DNA of 64,000 nt from Verrucomicrobiaceae bacterium (GTDB lineage: Bacteria > Verrucomicrobiota > Verrucomicrobiia > Verrucomicrobiales > Verrucomicrobiaceae). How positions within the stretch are numbered: the first letter of the stretch is position 1; each line of letters begins with the position of its first letter. Below the pieces are notes generated by a model. The model saw only the letters and a program-made list of their open reading frames with translations. It had not been told where the DNA came from and did not search any database. Of the stretch, positions 17,266 through 26,577 are shown in pieces. Made by a program: the position numbers and the translations under genes. Location of the stretch: assembly GCA_024232965.1 (NCBI GenBank), contig JACKQF010000003.1, positions 372,001 to 436,000 of the forward strand, given 5' to 3'.

Positions 17266-18161
17266 CCCGCTTCATCCGGGGCATCTCGCTCAGTGCCGCC
17301 TTGATGGCGGTGATGGATGCTCGTAGCCAGGACGATACCGTTGGAACCTCGGTGCCGGAACCGGTGATCCCTGAGGCTTACCCCATTGCGCGTTATGAGA
17401 AATCATGGGAACGGAATCCTTTTGCCCAGAAGGTGGTTGCGCCGGAAATCCAAAAGGAAAATTTCGGCAAGGACTGGGCACTGGGTGGGATCGCAGACCT
17501 TGGCAGCGGTCGGATGAGGGTGACGATCGTGAATAAGCAGACGGGTAAGCCGGTGCGTTTGAGTTCTGAAGATACACCTGAAAGGATCGAAAAGAACGAC
17601 GGCATCCGTCTCGTGAAGGCCAACTACACAGCCCGCCGGTCCGAGCAGAGCGCGGAGATCGAGAAGGGTGGCGAAACGGCTACGGTGACTTTGGATGAGG
17701 CCCTGTTGGCTCGTCCGCTGACCACTCCTGCTCCGGCTCAGCCCGGTGGCGTGCCCCAAACGGGCTCGATGGTGCCAAGGGGTGGGGCTCCCGGCAGTAG
17801 TCCGGTCGCTGCACTGCGTGGCGTCCCCGGAGCTGCACAGCAAGGAGTGCCACCTGGCAGTTATCCCGGTGGGAGACCGGGCTACAATCCTGGAGTTCGG
17901 GCTGGTGTGCCAGGGGCACAGACAGCTCAGCAGCAGCAACAACAGCTTCAGCAACAGCAACAGCAAAATGGTTCTTTGCCTGCTGGGTCCGTGCCGTACG
18001 GGACGAATCCCGCCCAAGGTTATCCTCAGGGGGGAGCCAATTACAATATGCCTGGTGCGGCAGTTCCGACGGTCCCTAGTGCCGTGGCGCCGACGGTTCC
18101 CTCAACAACCACTCGGCGCCGTCAATTGATCCCGCCACCTGTTTACAATACACCGCGCTGA
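17241..18161 (+). CDS. PilP/GspC-like protein with polyglutamine tract
   Basis: This 306-residue protein has an N-terminal signal-like segment (FIRGISLSAALMAVMDARSQ). A short beta domain (about 55-130) follows, with WALGGIADLGSGRMRVTIVN and KPVRLSSEDTPERIEKNDGI, like the PilP/GspC homology region that binds the secretin. The C-terminal half is low-complexity Pro/Gly with a CAG/CAA-coded run QQQQQQLQQQQQQ (about 232-244). It starts 25 bases inside the preceding gene and ends 20 bases before the secretin gene. The position between a PilO-like gene and a secretin supports a PilP/GspC role. The polyglutamine run may vary in length between strains. Confidence 0.68.
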   Translation: MVSSQSILARFIRGISLSAALMAVMDARSQDDTVGTSVPEPVIPEAYPIARYEKSWERNPFAQKVVAPEIQKENFGKDWALGGIADLGSGRMRVTIVNKQTGKPVRLSSEDTPERIEKNDGIRLVKANYTARRSEQSAEIEKGGETATVTLDEALLARPLTTPAPAQPGGVPQTGSMVPRGGAPGSSPVAALRGVPGAAQQGVPPGSYPGGRPGYNPGVRAGVPGAQTAQQQQQQLQQQQQQNGSLPAGSVPYGTNPAQGYPQGGANYNMPGAAVPTVPSAVAPTVPSTTTRRRQLIPPPVYNTPR

Positions 18162-18181
18162 AGCCCTCACACGTCTCTCTC

Positions 18182-20764
18182 ATGACCGCATTCTTCAAAC
18201 TCAAGCAAAGCTGCTCGTTCGCGGTGATTGCGTCCGTTTCGATAGCACTTGCTGCAAAGGCTCAGCAGGGTATCCCGCCGCAAAAGGCACCCGCGACGGC
18301 CAATTCGCCAGCGCCGCGCCCGCTCTCTCCCAACGCGACGCCTCCCCCGGGGGCTGGTCGTCCGGGGCAGCCTTTCAGCCGACCGCAGCCAGCCCAGCCT
18401 ACTGCGACACCTACTGGTGCTCCAAGTGGGGCTGCATCAGCTGGTGAGGAGCGAAAAGCTCCCGCTGAAATTGAGGATACTGGCGATGGGATCGCGCTCG
18501 CGTTCCCAAACACGCCCATCATTGAGATCCTTTTCATCTACGAGGAACTGACGGGTTTGAAGATCATTCGCGATGCGGCCGTCGAGAACGCTACCGTTTC
18601 CATCGAAACGACTGGCAAGCTGCCAAAGGATCAGGCGATTAAGTACATCGAGGCCAGCCTTCTCCTGAATGGGTACTCCTTCATTCCTGCTGGAGAAGGC
18701 ATGGTGAAAATCTTGTCCGAAGGCAAGCAGCCCGTCACTGAAGGCGCTCCCATCGTCCTGACTGAAGCGGGGCTGGACACGAACGAGAAGATTGTGACTT
18801 ACGTGACGACATTGCGTTATCTGAGTCCCGACGATGCGATCAAGGCATTACAACAGGTCATTCCGAGCCACGGATATGGGAAAATGCTAGGGGTGCCAAC
18901 CTCCAATAGCTTGGTGATCATTGACAACACCGCGACGATTCGTGCGATGCTGGCTCTTTTGACGAAGTTGGACAACAAACCGATGGAGCCCGTCAAAAAG
19001 GTCTTTCAGTTGACCCGTTCCAGCTCCGATGATGTGCAGAAGGCGCTGACTGAGATTCTTGAAAAAGACAAGGACGCTTCAGGCTCTGGTGGCAGTGGCG
19101 GCTACAGCGCTCCGCGCCAGCCGCAGGTCGCAGGGGCGACGGGCATCCCGCAACAGGGACAAGCCGCTGTTCCGACAGGTGGAGCACCGATTTCGGTCAG
19201 TTCAGCGGGCGGTTCAACGGCGGGCGCGGCACCTCCTCCTAAAATCATTTCCATCCCACGTCGCAACGTTCTGTTGGTGTGGGCGCAGCCTTCAGACCTC
19301 GAAATGATAGGTGCCTTGATCGAGGAACTCGATGCTGCTGCTGACATTCGCAATTTCGTTTCCCGTGAATTGAAGTATCTTGCGGTGGAAGATGCGATGA
19401 ACATCATCAGTGATGCCATTTCCCGTGGTCAGGAACCTGGTGCGGGCGGTGCTAGTGCGGCTGGTGGCTCTACATCTTCAAACAATACCAACAGCACCAC
19501 CGGGAATACCGGCGGCTTTGGGAACAACCGCTACGGCTCAAACTCTGGATTGGGTGGCGGCCTTGGCAACAGTGGGTTTGGGAACTCCGGTTATGGCAAT
19601 TCCGGCTACGGCGGGTCCGGCCTGGGCGGTGGCCTCGGTGGCGGTTTGAGTGGTGGTGGCGGCAATCTACAGCCGCTGAGGCAGGGCACCGCTCCGAAAT
19701 CTTTGGTGGTCGGGAAGACCCTGCTGATTTCTGATCCCGTCAACAACTCAGTGTTCCTCTCCGGCCCCCCCGAACACCTAGAGATCCTGAATCAAATCAT
19801 CGATGAATTGGATCATCGTCCAAAGCAGGTGGAAATCTCAGTTGTCATTGGCGAGTACACTCTGACGGACAACCTCCAGTTCGGGATCGATTATCTGCTG
19901 CGGCCCACAAATTTGAGCTACAACAAGATCGATGGCACCGTCGCTGGCGGAATCCGAAACACTGGCACTACTATCCTTGATCCGAATGCAATTAGCAATC
20001 TGGCGGATTTGGCTGGCGGTCTCAGTAGCGGTTTGACTGCGTTTGGTAGCATTTCGTCTGGCGTCAATGCCATCGCGAACACCCTGCAGGGCAATCGCAA
20101 TTTCAAGGTTATCTCAAGGCCAACTTTGTTCACGATGAACAATACTCCTGCAACGATTTCCAGCGGTTCTGCAATCCCGGTTCCCACATCAACTCTGAAT
20201 AGCTACAACGGCGGTGTGGGAACGAATGGCGGCGTGGTTTCAAATATCCAGTTTCAGCCAGTCGAATTGAGCCTGAACATCGTGCCTCTGATCAATGGCG
20301 AAGACGAGCTGACGCTCCAGATCCAGCAGGGCAACAGCGAGGTGAACGGTAGCACGACCATCAATGACCAGCCCTACCCGAACCTGAGTCAACAGCAGTT
20401 GAGCACCACCGTCATGGTGAAAAACAATTCGACGGTCTTGCTGGGCGGGTTGATCCGAGAAAACACGGAGAAGGAGCGCAACGGAATCCCCATCCTGAAT
20501 CGCATTCCACTCGTGAAGTACCTGGTCAGCCAGAGTATCGACAAGAAGACGCGGCGAGAACTCCTTATCTTCATTCAGCCACGCATCGTTAGTGGCGAAG
20601 GGGATCTTCCACCATCTGCGCATGATTCTGCGGGGCAGTCACCCTTTGGTGACGATATGCGCAAGTTCTTGAAGCAGGAACACGAAAAACCCGTGGAAAC
20701 CCCTGGCGTGCTCAACCGAGTCAGAGGTCTCCTTGACCGGATCGTCAATGGTCGTCCCCATTAA
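18182..20764 (+). CDS. gspD: Secretin, GspD/PilQ family
   Basis: This 860-residue outer-membrane pore subunit has a signal peptide (about 1-29), a Pro-rich linker and an N0-like domain (about 105-180, IIEILFIYEELTGLKIIRDA). Repeated N-domains follow, then the secretin core with LQGNRNFKVISRPTLFTMNN and the C-terminal VLLGGLIRENTEKERNGIPI and RRELLIFIQPRIVSGEGD. A glycine/asparagine/serine-rich insert (about 420-490, coded near 19430-19660) interrupts the N-domains, where secretins often have a flexible loop. It ends a four-gene operon. The symbol is for the family: PilQ is equally possible, because the operon has no ATPase to tell pilus from secretion. Confidence 0.9.
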   Translation: MTAFFKLKQSCSFAVIASVSIALAAKAQQGIPPQKAPATANSPAPRPLSPNATPPPGAGRPGQPFSRPQPAQPTATPTGAPSGAASAGEERKAPAEIEDTGDGIALAFPNTPIIEILFIYEELTGLKIIRDAAVENATVSIETTGKLPKDQAIKYIEASLLLNGYSFIPAGEGMVKILSEGKQPVTEGAPIVLTEAGLDTNEKIVTYVTTLRYLSPDDAIKALQQVIPSHGYGKMLGVPTSNSLVIIDNTATIRAMLALLTKLDNKPMEPVKKVFQLTRSSSDDVQKALTEILEKDKDASGSGGSGGYSAPRQPQVAGATGIPQQGQAAVPTGGAPISVSSAGGSTAGAAPPPKIISIPRRNVLLVWAQPSDLEMIGALIEELDAAADIRNFVSRELKYLAVEDAMNIISDAISRGQEPGAGGASAAGGSTSSNNTNSTTGNTGGFGNNRYGSNSGLGGGLGNSGFGNSGYGNSGYGGSGLGGGLGGGLSGGGGNLQPLRQGTAPKSLVVGKTLLISDPVNNSVFLSGPPEHLEILNQIIDELDHRPKQVEISVVIGEYTLTDNLQFGIDYLLRPTNLSYNKIDGTVAGGIRNTGTTILDPNAISNLADLAGGLSSGLTAFGSISSGVNAIANTLQGNRNFKVISRPTLFTMNNTPATISSGSAIPVPTSTLNSYNGGVGTNGGVVSNIQFQPVELSLNIVPLINGEDELTLQIQQGNSEVNGSTTINDQPYPNLSQQQLSTTVMVKNNSTVLLGGLIRENTEKERNGIPILNRIPLVKYLVSQSIDKKTRRELLIFIQPRIVSGEGDLPPSAHDSAGQSPFGDDMRKFLKQEHEKPVETPGVLNRVRGLLDRIVNGRPH

Positions 20765-20770
20765 CTTGCT

Positions 20771-21115
20771 GTGAGCCAGTTCATTGTTTCTGCTGATTAC
20801 GAGGTCATCGACCGCGCACCGCTAGCGCTCGAAAAGGGAGATCGCGTTCGTCTGGGCCGCTCCGATCCTGCTTGGCCGGGCTGGGTTTGGGTTACAGCCA
20901 TTGATGGTCGCGGCAGCTATGTGCCCGAAGATCATCTCAAGGACGCAGGGGATCTGACCGCTGTTGTGACCGCCGATTTCCATGCTCGAGATCTCAGCGC
21001 CAAGCGTGGTGAGGTGGTGCAGTCACTGCGCGAGGTGCGCGGCTGGCACTGGTGCAGCAAGTCGGACGGGCAGGAAGGTTGGTTACCCGAGTATTTGCTC
21101 AAGGCCGAAGGTTAG
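20771..21115 (+). CDS. Protein with two SH3-like domains
   Basis: This 114-residue cytoplasmic protein begins at GTG 20771, six bases after the secretin stop, so it belongs to the same transcript. It consists of two consecutive SH3-like units (about 1-57 and 58-112). Each has an ALYD-like start (VSADYEVIDRAPLALEKGDR and VTADFHARDLSAKRGEVVQS), a tryptophan pair (WPGWVWV and GWHWC) and a Pro-containing end (GSYVPEDHL and GWLPEYLL). Stand-alone double variant-SH3 proteins of this size are known in bacteria. The partner and function are unknown. Confidence 0.72.
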   Translation: MSQFIVSADYEVIDRAPLALEKGDRVRLGRSDPAWPGWVWVTAIDGRGSYVPEDHLKDAGDLTAVVTADFHARDLSAKRGEVVQSLREVRGWHWCSKSDGQEGWLPEYLLKAEG

Positions 21116-21291
21116 CGCGGCCTTCGGCTGAGCCTTTGCGCGGCTGTGGATCGCGCGTTACCGCGTTCGAGTGGTACAGCCAACATGCCTCTACCGATCG
21201 CTGGTGGAAGGCGATCTAGACTGGCGGGAATCAGTAGGGCAGTGCTGTGAGCGGCCCGAATTCTTGCGGCGGTCGGAGGCGGTGGCTCTAC

Positions 21292-22728
21292 TTAAGCCAA
21301 CAAGCCTTGCAGGACCTTCCCGTAGACATCGGTTAGCCGATAGTCACGGCCTTGAGAACGGAAGGTCAGCTGTTCGTGATTGATTCCCAAGAGGTGCATG
21401 AGAGTGGCATGGATGTCATGCACATGCGCCGGCCGATCTTCGATGCCAAAACCGAGCTCATCTGTGCGACCATAGACCTGACCCGCCTTGAATCCGCCGC
21501 CAGCAAACCACATGGTGAAGGCGTCGATGTGGTGGTTGCGCCCTGTTTTTTCACGATTCTCTCCCATCGGTGTCCGGCCAAATTCCCCGCCCCAGATGAC
21601 GATGGTGTCTTCTAGCAAACCGCGACTTTTCAGATCGTGAATGAGGGCTGCACTGGCCTGATCTACGTCCTGCACGACCTTTGGGAAGTCGTCTTCGAGA
21701 GTTTCTCCCTTGCCCCCGTGGCTGTCCCAATTGGTGTGGTAGAGTTGCACAAAACGCGTCCCGCGCTCCACCAATCGACGCGCCAGCAGACAGTTCCTGG
21801 CATAAGTGGACTCTTTCTGATCTTTGATCCCGTATAGATCCAGCGTGGCCTTGCTTTCACCGCTGATGTCCATCAATTCCGGTGCACTGGACTGCATGCG
21901 ATACGCCATCTCGTAGGCATTGATTCGCGTGGCGATCTCCTGGTCACCCGTGACCTGGAGGCGCTGCTGGTTCATCGCACGGACGGTGTCTAGCACCTTG
22001 CGCTGCTCCACTTGGCTCACCTCGGTCGGAGTGCTGAGATTGAGGATGGGATCACCCTGATTACGGAGAGGTACCCCTTGATAGGTTGTCGGCAGAAAGC
22101 CGCTTCCCCACAGCACTGAGCCGCCGCGGGGCCCCCTGGGCCCGCTTTGTAGCACGACAAAGCCCGGTAGATCCGAACTTTCGCTGCCAATGCCGTAAGT
22201 TACCCAAGCACCCATGCTCGGACGGCCAAATTGGCCGCTACCAGTATTCATGAAGAGCTTCGCTGGGGCGTGATTGAAAAGCTCGGTTTTGCAGGTGGTG
22301 ACGATGCTAATGTCATCGACGATCTTGGCCATGTGCGGCAACATGTCGCTGACCCAGGCTCCGCTTTGGCCAGATCTGCGGAATTTTTTCCGCGTTCCAA
22401 GGAGGTTGAAGCCGTTGCTGCTACCCATGAATGCGAAGCGCTTTCCTTCGATGAAACTCTGCGGGATCGGTTGTGCGTTGAGTTCGATCAAACGCGGTTT
22501 GTAATCAAAGAGCTCTAGCTGCGATGGCCCACCCGCCATGAAGAGGAAGATGACGTTCTTGGCCTTGGGGCGGTGATGCTGGGCGCTGAGGCTGGCCCCG
22601 GCAATATCGGCCCGGCCTTCGGCAAGCAGGGAGCCGAGCGCAAGTGAACCGATCCCCATTCCGCATTGGCTGAAGAAATGCCGCCGGGTCTGGGCGTGCA
22701 GGGGATGGAGGCGCGGGTTTTCAGGCAT
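21292..22728 (-). CDS. DUF1501 Tat-exported sulfatase-fold protein
   Basis: This 478-residue protein starts with a twin-arginine signal (TRRHFFSQCGMGIGSLALGS). I chose ATG 22728 because the signal begins just after it; the frame extends 34 codons upstream without a family-like sequence. DUF1501 features include KNVIFLFMAGGPSQLELFDY and IVIWGGEFGRTPMGENREKT, then the C-terminal HDIHATLMHLLGINHEQLTF. The family has an alkaline-phosphatase/sulfatase-like fold and normally follows a PSD1/DUF1553 gene, where the pair is exported. Here it stands alone. The PSD1 gene at 10475-12865 is also unpaired and may be its separated partner, which is inference. Confidence 0.88.
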   Translation of the reverse strand: MPENPRLHPLHAQTRRHFFSQCGMGIGSLALGSLLAEGRADIAGASLSAQHHRPKAKNVIFLFMAGGPSQLELFDYKPRLIELNAQPIPQSFIEGKRFAFMGSSNGFNLLGTRKKFRRSGQSGAWVSDMLPHMAKIVDDISIVTTCKTELFNHAPAKLFMNTGSGQFGRPSMGAWVTYGIGSESSDLPGFVVLQSGPRGPRGGSVLWGSGFLPTTYQGVPLRNQGDPILNLSTPTEVSQVEQRKVLDTVRAMNQQRLQVTGDQEIATRINAYEMAYRMQSSAPELMDISGESKATLDLYGIKDQKESTYARNCLLARRLVERGTRFVQLYHTNWDSHGGKGETLEDDFPKVVQDVDQASAALIHDLKSRGLLEDTIVIWGGEFGRTPMGENREKTGRNHHIDAFTMWFAGGGFKAGQVYGRTDELGFGIEDRPAHVHDIHATLMHLLGINHEQLTFRSQGRDYRLTDVYGKVLQGLLA

Positions 22729-22888
22729 GGTTGGGCTCGCAGTTCGGAGACAGAGAAAACGTCTGCCGGCACCGTGGACTTTCCGCAAGGGGACTCGAAT
22801 TGATGGCGGATCTTGCCAAATCCACGGCAACGTGGTTGGGCGCAGAATTTGAACGTTGAGCGTTTGCCAATCTACGTTAAATTATGGA

Positions 22889-23332
22889 ATGCGTAGTTTT
22901 TTTATCATCGCGTTGGTGGGCTTGGCGATCTATGGCGGCCTCCAATCACTCGAAAAAATGGGCAGTGAGAGCTCGGGGCATGCTCCCGCGGGCTTTTTGA
23001 CCAGCTATGCATCGGCCGTGGCGAGAGCGAAGACGCAAGGGAAGCCTGTGGTCGTTATTTTTTCCGCCTCTTGGTGCCCTCCTTGCCGCACGATGCGGGA
23101 GCAGGTTTACCCAAGCAATGAGGTTGCCCCGTATAAGGACAAATTCGTCTGGGCCTATCTGGATGTGGATCAACCCAACAACCGCTCCGCTGCTGCCCAA
23201 TACGGTGTCCGCGGCATTCCGCACTACGAATTCCTTAACGCCAAAGGCGAAAGCGTGGGCCAAGTTGTCGGAGGAACCGACGCTGGATCGTTTGCTGCGG
23301 TGTTAAGTTCGATGCTGACCAAGGCCCACTGA
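22889..23332 (+). CDS. Thioredoxin-fold protein, membrane anchored
   Basis: A 147-residue protein with an N-terminal helix (FFIIALVGLAIYGGLQSLEK) that acts as an anchor or uncleaved signal. A thioredoxin domain follows with the active-site sequence SASWCPPCRTMREQVYP (about 62-78) and the cis-proline region GVRGIPHYEFLNA. I chose ATG 22889 because it places the helix at the very start. The CPPC motif suggests a redox-active periplasmic thiol enzyme, either a disulfide reductase or a reductant carrier. It diverges from the DUF1501 gene and converges with a membrane protein gene, so it is a single transcription unit. Confidence 0.82.
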   Translation: MRSFFIIALVGLAIYGGLQSLEKMGSESSGHAPAGFLTSYASAVARAKTQGKPVVVIFSASWCPPCRTMREQVYPSNEVAPYKDKFVWAYLDVDQPNNRSAAAQYGVRGIPHYEFLNAKGESVGQVVGGTDAGSFAAVLSSMLTKAH

Positions 23333-23340
23333 GGCTTGAT

Positions 23341-23790
23341 TTAGCTGAGAGAGGGGCTGAGCATTAAAACTCCGTCTTGGCGGGAGATGCGAAGCAGTGG
23401 CATCGTGCCATTCGAGAGGGAAAGCGTGCTCGGCCTTGGGCCAAAGCTGTGTTTTGCGAGGCGAAGCGCCCAATCAATGCCACGAAGTGTCAGAGCCAAC
23501 GCCAAAAGCCCGACACCGAGGCAAATCCACTTTCCAGCAGAGACGATCACCGCAAAGACTGCCGCCATAGACTGACCAAAGCCAGAGAGCCAAGTGGAAC
23601 CCGTCGCCAACCATTCGGACGTATCAAGTGCAGGCTCAACGCCCAACTTGTGGGAGGCCGCCGAGAAAAGGAAAAGGAGACCGAGTCCCATCGCTGTTGC
23701 CATGAACAAAGCGAAGCCGAGAGCTGAGGGCCCGGAGTTTTGCTTGGATGAGCGTGAGCGTGGAGCCTTTGCGGACAACCGGAGATCCAT
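23341..23790 (-). CDS. Two-helix membrane protein of unknown function
   Basis: A 149-residue protein with a basic, Ser-rich N-terminus. Hydrophobic segments are ALGFALFMATAMGLGLLFLF (about 23-42), a middle one (SMAAVFAVIVSAGKWICLGV, about 74-93) and its continuation to about 105. The C-terminus is soluble (about 120-149). The frame could start ten codons earlier, but ATG 23788-23790 gives a normal N-terminus. It converges with the thioredoxin-fold gene eight bases away. I do not recognise a family. Confidence 0.6.
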   Translation of the reverse strand: MDLRLSAKAPRSRSSKQNSGPSALGFALFMATAMGLGLLFLFSAASHKLGVEPALDTSEWLATGSTWLSGFGQSMAAVFAVIVSAGKWICLGVGLLALALTLRGIDWALRLAKHSFGPRPSTLSLSNGTMPLLRISRQDGVLMLSPSLS

Positions 23791-23833
23791 GCTTTGAATT
23801 GATAAGGTTCGACAATTCATAATATTTATAACT

Positions 23834-23846
23834 CTAGAATATCTAG
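23834..23846. repeat. Short palindrome in AT-rich gap
   Basis: CTAGA-ATA-TCTAG is a perfect 5-base inverted repeat. It lies in the very AT-rich 23791-23972 gap between the minus-strand membrane gene and the symporter gene. A TTGACA hexamer lies at 23890-23895 but has no good -10 at normal spacing. The palindrome may be an operator. Confidence 0.25.
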
Positions 23847-23972
23847 TGCTGGATGATTGTCAGGGCAAGTTAATAAAATTGAAAAATAATTGACATGAGT
23901 TCAATCCCCAGAAGTTCGGGGTCGGGGAAAATGTCCTTGGCGTAGACTCATGCCTCGTCCACAATTCCCGCC

Positions 23973-25391
23973 ATGGATTTTGAAAAGATCGCGTCGGATT
24001 TGTCGGGCTGGGTATGGGGCACACCACTAGTAGTACTACTTTTTGGAACCCACTTGTTCCTCACGTGGCGGACCGGCTTCATTCAGCGCTATCTTTTGCG
24101 CGGAATTAAGATTTCTTTCTCCCGGGAAAAAGGAGGGGAAGGGGACGTGTCCCAGTTTGCTTCCCTGATGACCGCTTTGGCCGCGACGATCGGCACGGGC
24201 AACATTGTGGGGGTCTCCACGGCGATTGCAGCCGGTGGACCTGGAGCGGTGCTTTGGATGTGGCTGACGGGCGTTTTTGGTATTGCGACCAAGTATTCGG
24301 AGGCGCTACTTGCAGTGAAGTATCGCGTGCATCAACCCGACGGCAGCTATGCTGGCGGCCCGATGTATGCCCTTGAGCACGGGCTCGGGCAAAAGTGGCT
24401 TGGAGTGGTATTCGGCGTCTTCACCATGATCGCGGCCTTCGGAATTGGCTGTATGACTCAAGCAAACAGTGTGGTGGGCAATGTGACTCACCTGTTTTCT
24501 GAGTCGGCGCAGTCAGGCGCAAGCTGGGCGCAGCCGGATAGACTCGCGATGGTCTTGGGCGGGGTGATGGCTGTTTTGACTGCGGTGGTGATTCTGGGCG
24601 GTGTGAAGTCCATTGCGCGCGTCTGTAGCTTTCTAGTGCCGATTATGGCTGTCGGATATGTCTTGGGCTGTGTGGCTGTCTTGATTAACAATGCCAGTGC
24701 CATCCCGGGGGCGATTGAGGTCATCTTTAAGTCGGCATTTACCGGCACTGCGGTGGGCGGCGGGTTCATCGGCGCAGCGCTCAAATTGGTGATGCAAAAA
24801 GGGATCGCGCGCGGGCTGTTTTCGAACGAATCCGGATTGGGTTCTGCCCCAATCGTTGCCGCAGCTGCTCAGACAAGGAATCCGGTGCGCCAGGCGCTGG
24901 TGAGCGCGACGGGGACGTTCTGGGACACGGTGGTTGTGTGCGCGATGACGGGTTTGGTGATCGTGAGTTGCGGCCACTGGCAGGATGGACTTGCTCCTGA
25001 TGGGACAATGGCTGTGACCGCCGAGGGCAAGCCAGTCCTAGTCGCTGCGCAACTGGTGCAGGATGCCTTTGGGACTCTGCACTCCTTTGGTCCCACGGTG
25101 CTAACGTTTGGTCTGATCACCTTTGTGTTTTCGACCATCCTCGGCTGGTGTTACTACGGAGAACGGGCGGCTGAGTACGTTTTTGGTAAGGCTGCGATTC
25201 TTCCATATCGCCTGCTCTGGGTTGCTGCTGTGTATTTCGGTTCAACGAAGACGGCGCAGGCAGTGTGGGATTTCTCAGATGCTGCCAACGGATTGATGGC
25301 CGTGCCAAACTTGATTGCCCTCTTGCTGTTGAGTGGGGTCATCGTCAAGGAAACCCGGACTTATGCCTCTGAGCTGACCGGGAAGGATTAG
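23973..25391 (+). CDS. Alanine/glycine:cation symporter (AGCS family)
   Basis: This 472-residue inner-membrane carrier takes up alanine or glycine together with sodium or protons. Family signatures are visible: TIGTGNIVGVSTAIAAGGPG (about 72-91), GLFSNESGLGSAPIVAAAAQ (about 283-302) and GWCYYGERAAEYVFG. About ten hydrophobic helices can be traced, and the length is normal. It follows an AT-rich intergenic region and stands alone, 74 bases before bioB. Substrate preference within the family cannot be read from the sequence. Confidence 0.93.
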   Translation: MDFEKIASDLSGWVWGTPLVVLLFGTHLFLTWRTGFIQRYLLRGIKISFSREKGGEGDVSQFASLMTALAATIGTGNIVGVSTAIAAGGPGAVLWMWLTGVFGIATKYSEALLAVKYRVHQPDGSYAGGPMYALEHGLGQKWLGVVFGVFTMIAAFGIGCMTQANSVVGNVTHLFSESAQSGASWAQPDRLAMVLGGVMAVLTAVVILGGVKSIARVCSFLVPIMAVGYVLGCVAVLINNASAIPGAIEVIFKSAFTGTAVGGGFIGAALKLVMQKGIARGLFSNESGLGSAPIVAAAAQTRNPVRQALVSATGTFWDTVVVCAMTGLVIVSCGHWQDGLAPDGTMAVTAEGKPVLVAAQLVQDAFGTLHSFGPTVLTFGLITFVFSTILGWCYYGERAAEYVFGKAAILPYRLLWVAAVYFGSTKTAQAVWDFSDAANGLMAVPNLIALLLLSGVIVKETRTYASELTGKD

Positions 25392-25465
25392 CTGCGATAA
25401 TTCGTCGCTTTGGCGGTTGAAGGGTGGTGTTTTCTGCGCAGGGATATTGAGTTCTCTTTTCCCCA

Positions 25466-26500
25466 ATGACTTACGCCGAACTCCACCGCATCTACCACCA
25501 GCCGTTCTTTGACCTCCTGAAGCAGTCCCGCGCGGTGCATGAGGAGCATTGGCCCGAGAATGAGGTGCAACTTTGCACGCTACTTTCCATCAAGACGGGG
25601 GGGTGCAGCGAGGACTGCGGCTACTGCGCCCAGAGCGCCCGCTATTCCACTGGTGTGCAGGCCGAAAAGTTGATGGACACTGCGGATGTCATGGAGCGGG
25701 CCCGCATGGCGAAGGCCAGTGGCTCGACCCGCTTTTGCATGGGCGCTGCATGGAAGGGCGTGCGTCAGGGAACGCAAAAATTTGATCAAGTGCTCGATAT
25801 CGTCCGCAACGTCTCGACGCTAGGTATGGAAGTCTGTGTCACGCTCGGAGAATTGGGCGAGGAAGAGGCGCAGCAACTGAAGTCGGCAGGCGTCACTGCC
25901 TACAATCACAACATTGATACATCACCGGATCACTATCCAAACATCGTCTCCAGCCATACTTTTGATGATCGCCTGAGGACGATCCGCAATGCTCAAGATG
26001 CTGGCATGAGCGTGTGCTGCGGCGGGATCCTGGGGCTTGGTGAAGGCATCGAGGATCGACTGAAGATGCTGGAAGTCTTAGCAAACTTCAATCCTCAGCC
26101 GGAGAGCGTGCCCATCAATGCGCTGATGGCCATGAAAGGCACTCCGCTGGAAGACGAGAAGATGGTGGATAGCTTTGCGATGATTCGCATGATCGCCACC
26201 ACGCGAATCGCCATCCCGCGTGCCAAGGTTCGCCTGAGCGCTGGTCGTCTGCAAATGAGCCGCGAGGCGCAAGCCTTGGCCTTCTTTGCCGGGGCAAACT
26301 CCATTTTCTACGGCGACAAGTTGCTGACGGCGGGGAATCCGCGAGCCAATGAGGACATGGCTTTGTTGCGTGATCTTGGGCTCACTCCCCAAGGTTCGAA
26401 TCCAGACATGGCGGCGCCGGACGTCGATTATTCGAAGCCCATGTCTCCTTGTGTCATGACGGAAGAAGCCGTGCACTCTTGCGGTTGCGGCGACCTTTAG
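25466..26500 (+). CDS. bioB: Biotin synthase
   Basis: BioB is a radical-SAM enzyme that inserts sulfur into dethiobiotin in the last step of biotin synthesis. The 344-residue protein has the radical-SAM cluster motif GGCSEDCGYCAQSARY (about 46-61), the CGGILGLGE region and the conserved RIAIPRAKVRLSAGR segment holding the [2Fe-2S]-ligand arginine. No other bio genes are adjacent, so the pathway genes are dispersed. The ATG at 25466 fits the usual N-terminus. The next gene, dusB, starts 77 bases downstream on the same strand. Confidence 0.96.
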   Translation: MTYAELHRIYHQPFFDLLKQSRAVHEEHWPENEVQLCTLLSIKTGGCSEDCGYCAQSARYSTGVQAEKLMDTADVMERARMAKASGSTRFCMGAAWKGVRQGTQKFDQVLDIVRNVSTLGMEVCVTLGELGEEEAQQLKSAGVTAYNHNIDTSPDHYPNIVSSHTFDDRLRTIRNAQDAGMSVCCGGILGLGEGIEDRLKMLEVLANFNPQPESVPINALMAMKGTPLEDEKMVDSFAMIRMIATTRIAIPRAKVRLSAGRLQMSREAQALAFFAGANSIFYGDKLLTAGNPRANEDMALLRDLGLTPQGSNPDMAAPDVDYSKPMSPCVMTEEAVHSCGCGDL

Positions 26501-26577
26501 ACTCTCCCTGATGGCTACCTTCTGAATTTCCTTGCACTCGCCTTGGACAATCGGTTCCGGGCAAGCGATGCTTAGCC

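Noticed and set aside
17930..17975. CAG/CAA repeats as a possible satellite or CRISPR-like array
   Set aside because: The run is a single in-frame polyglutamine stretch with no spacers.
26390..26410. A TTCGAATCC sequence like a tRNA T-loop
   Set aside because: It lies inside bioB in frame, and no acceptor stem or anticodon arm can be formed around it.
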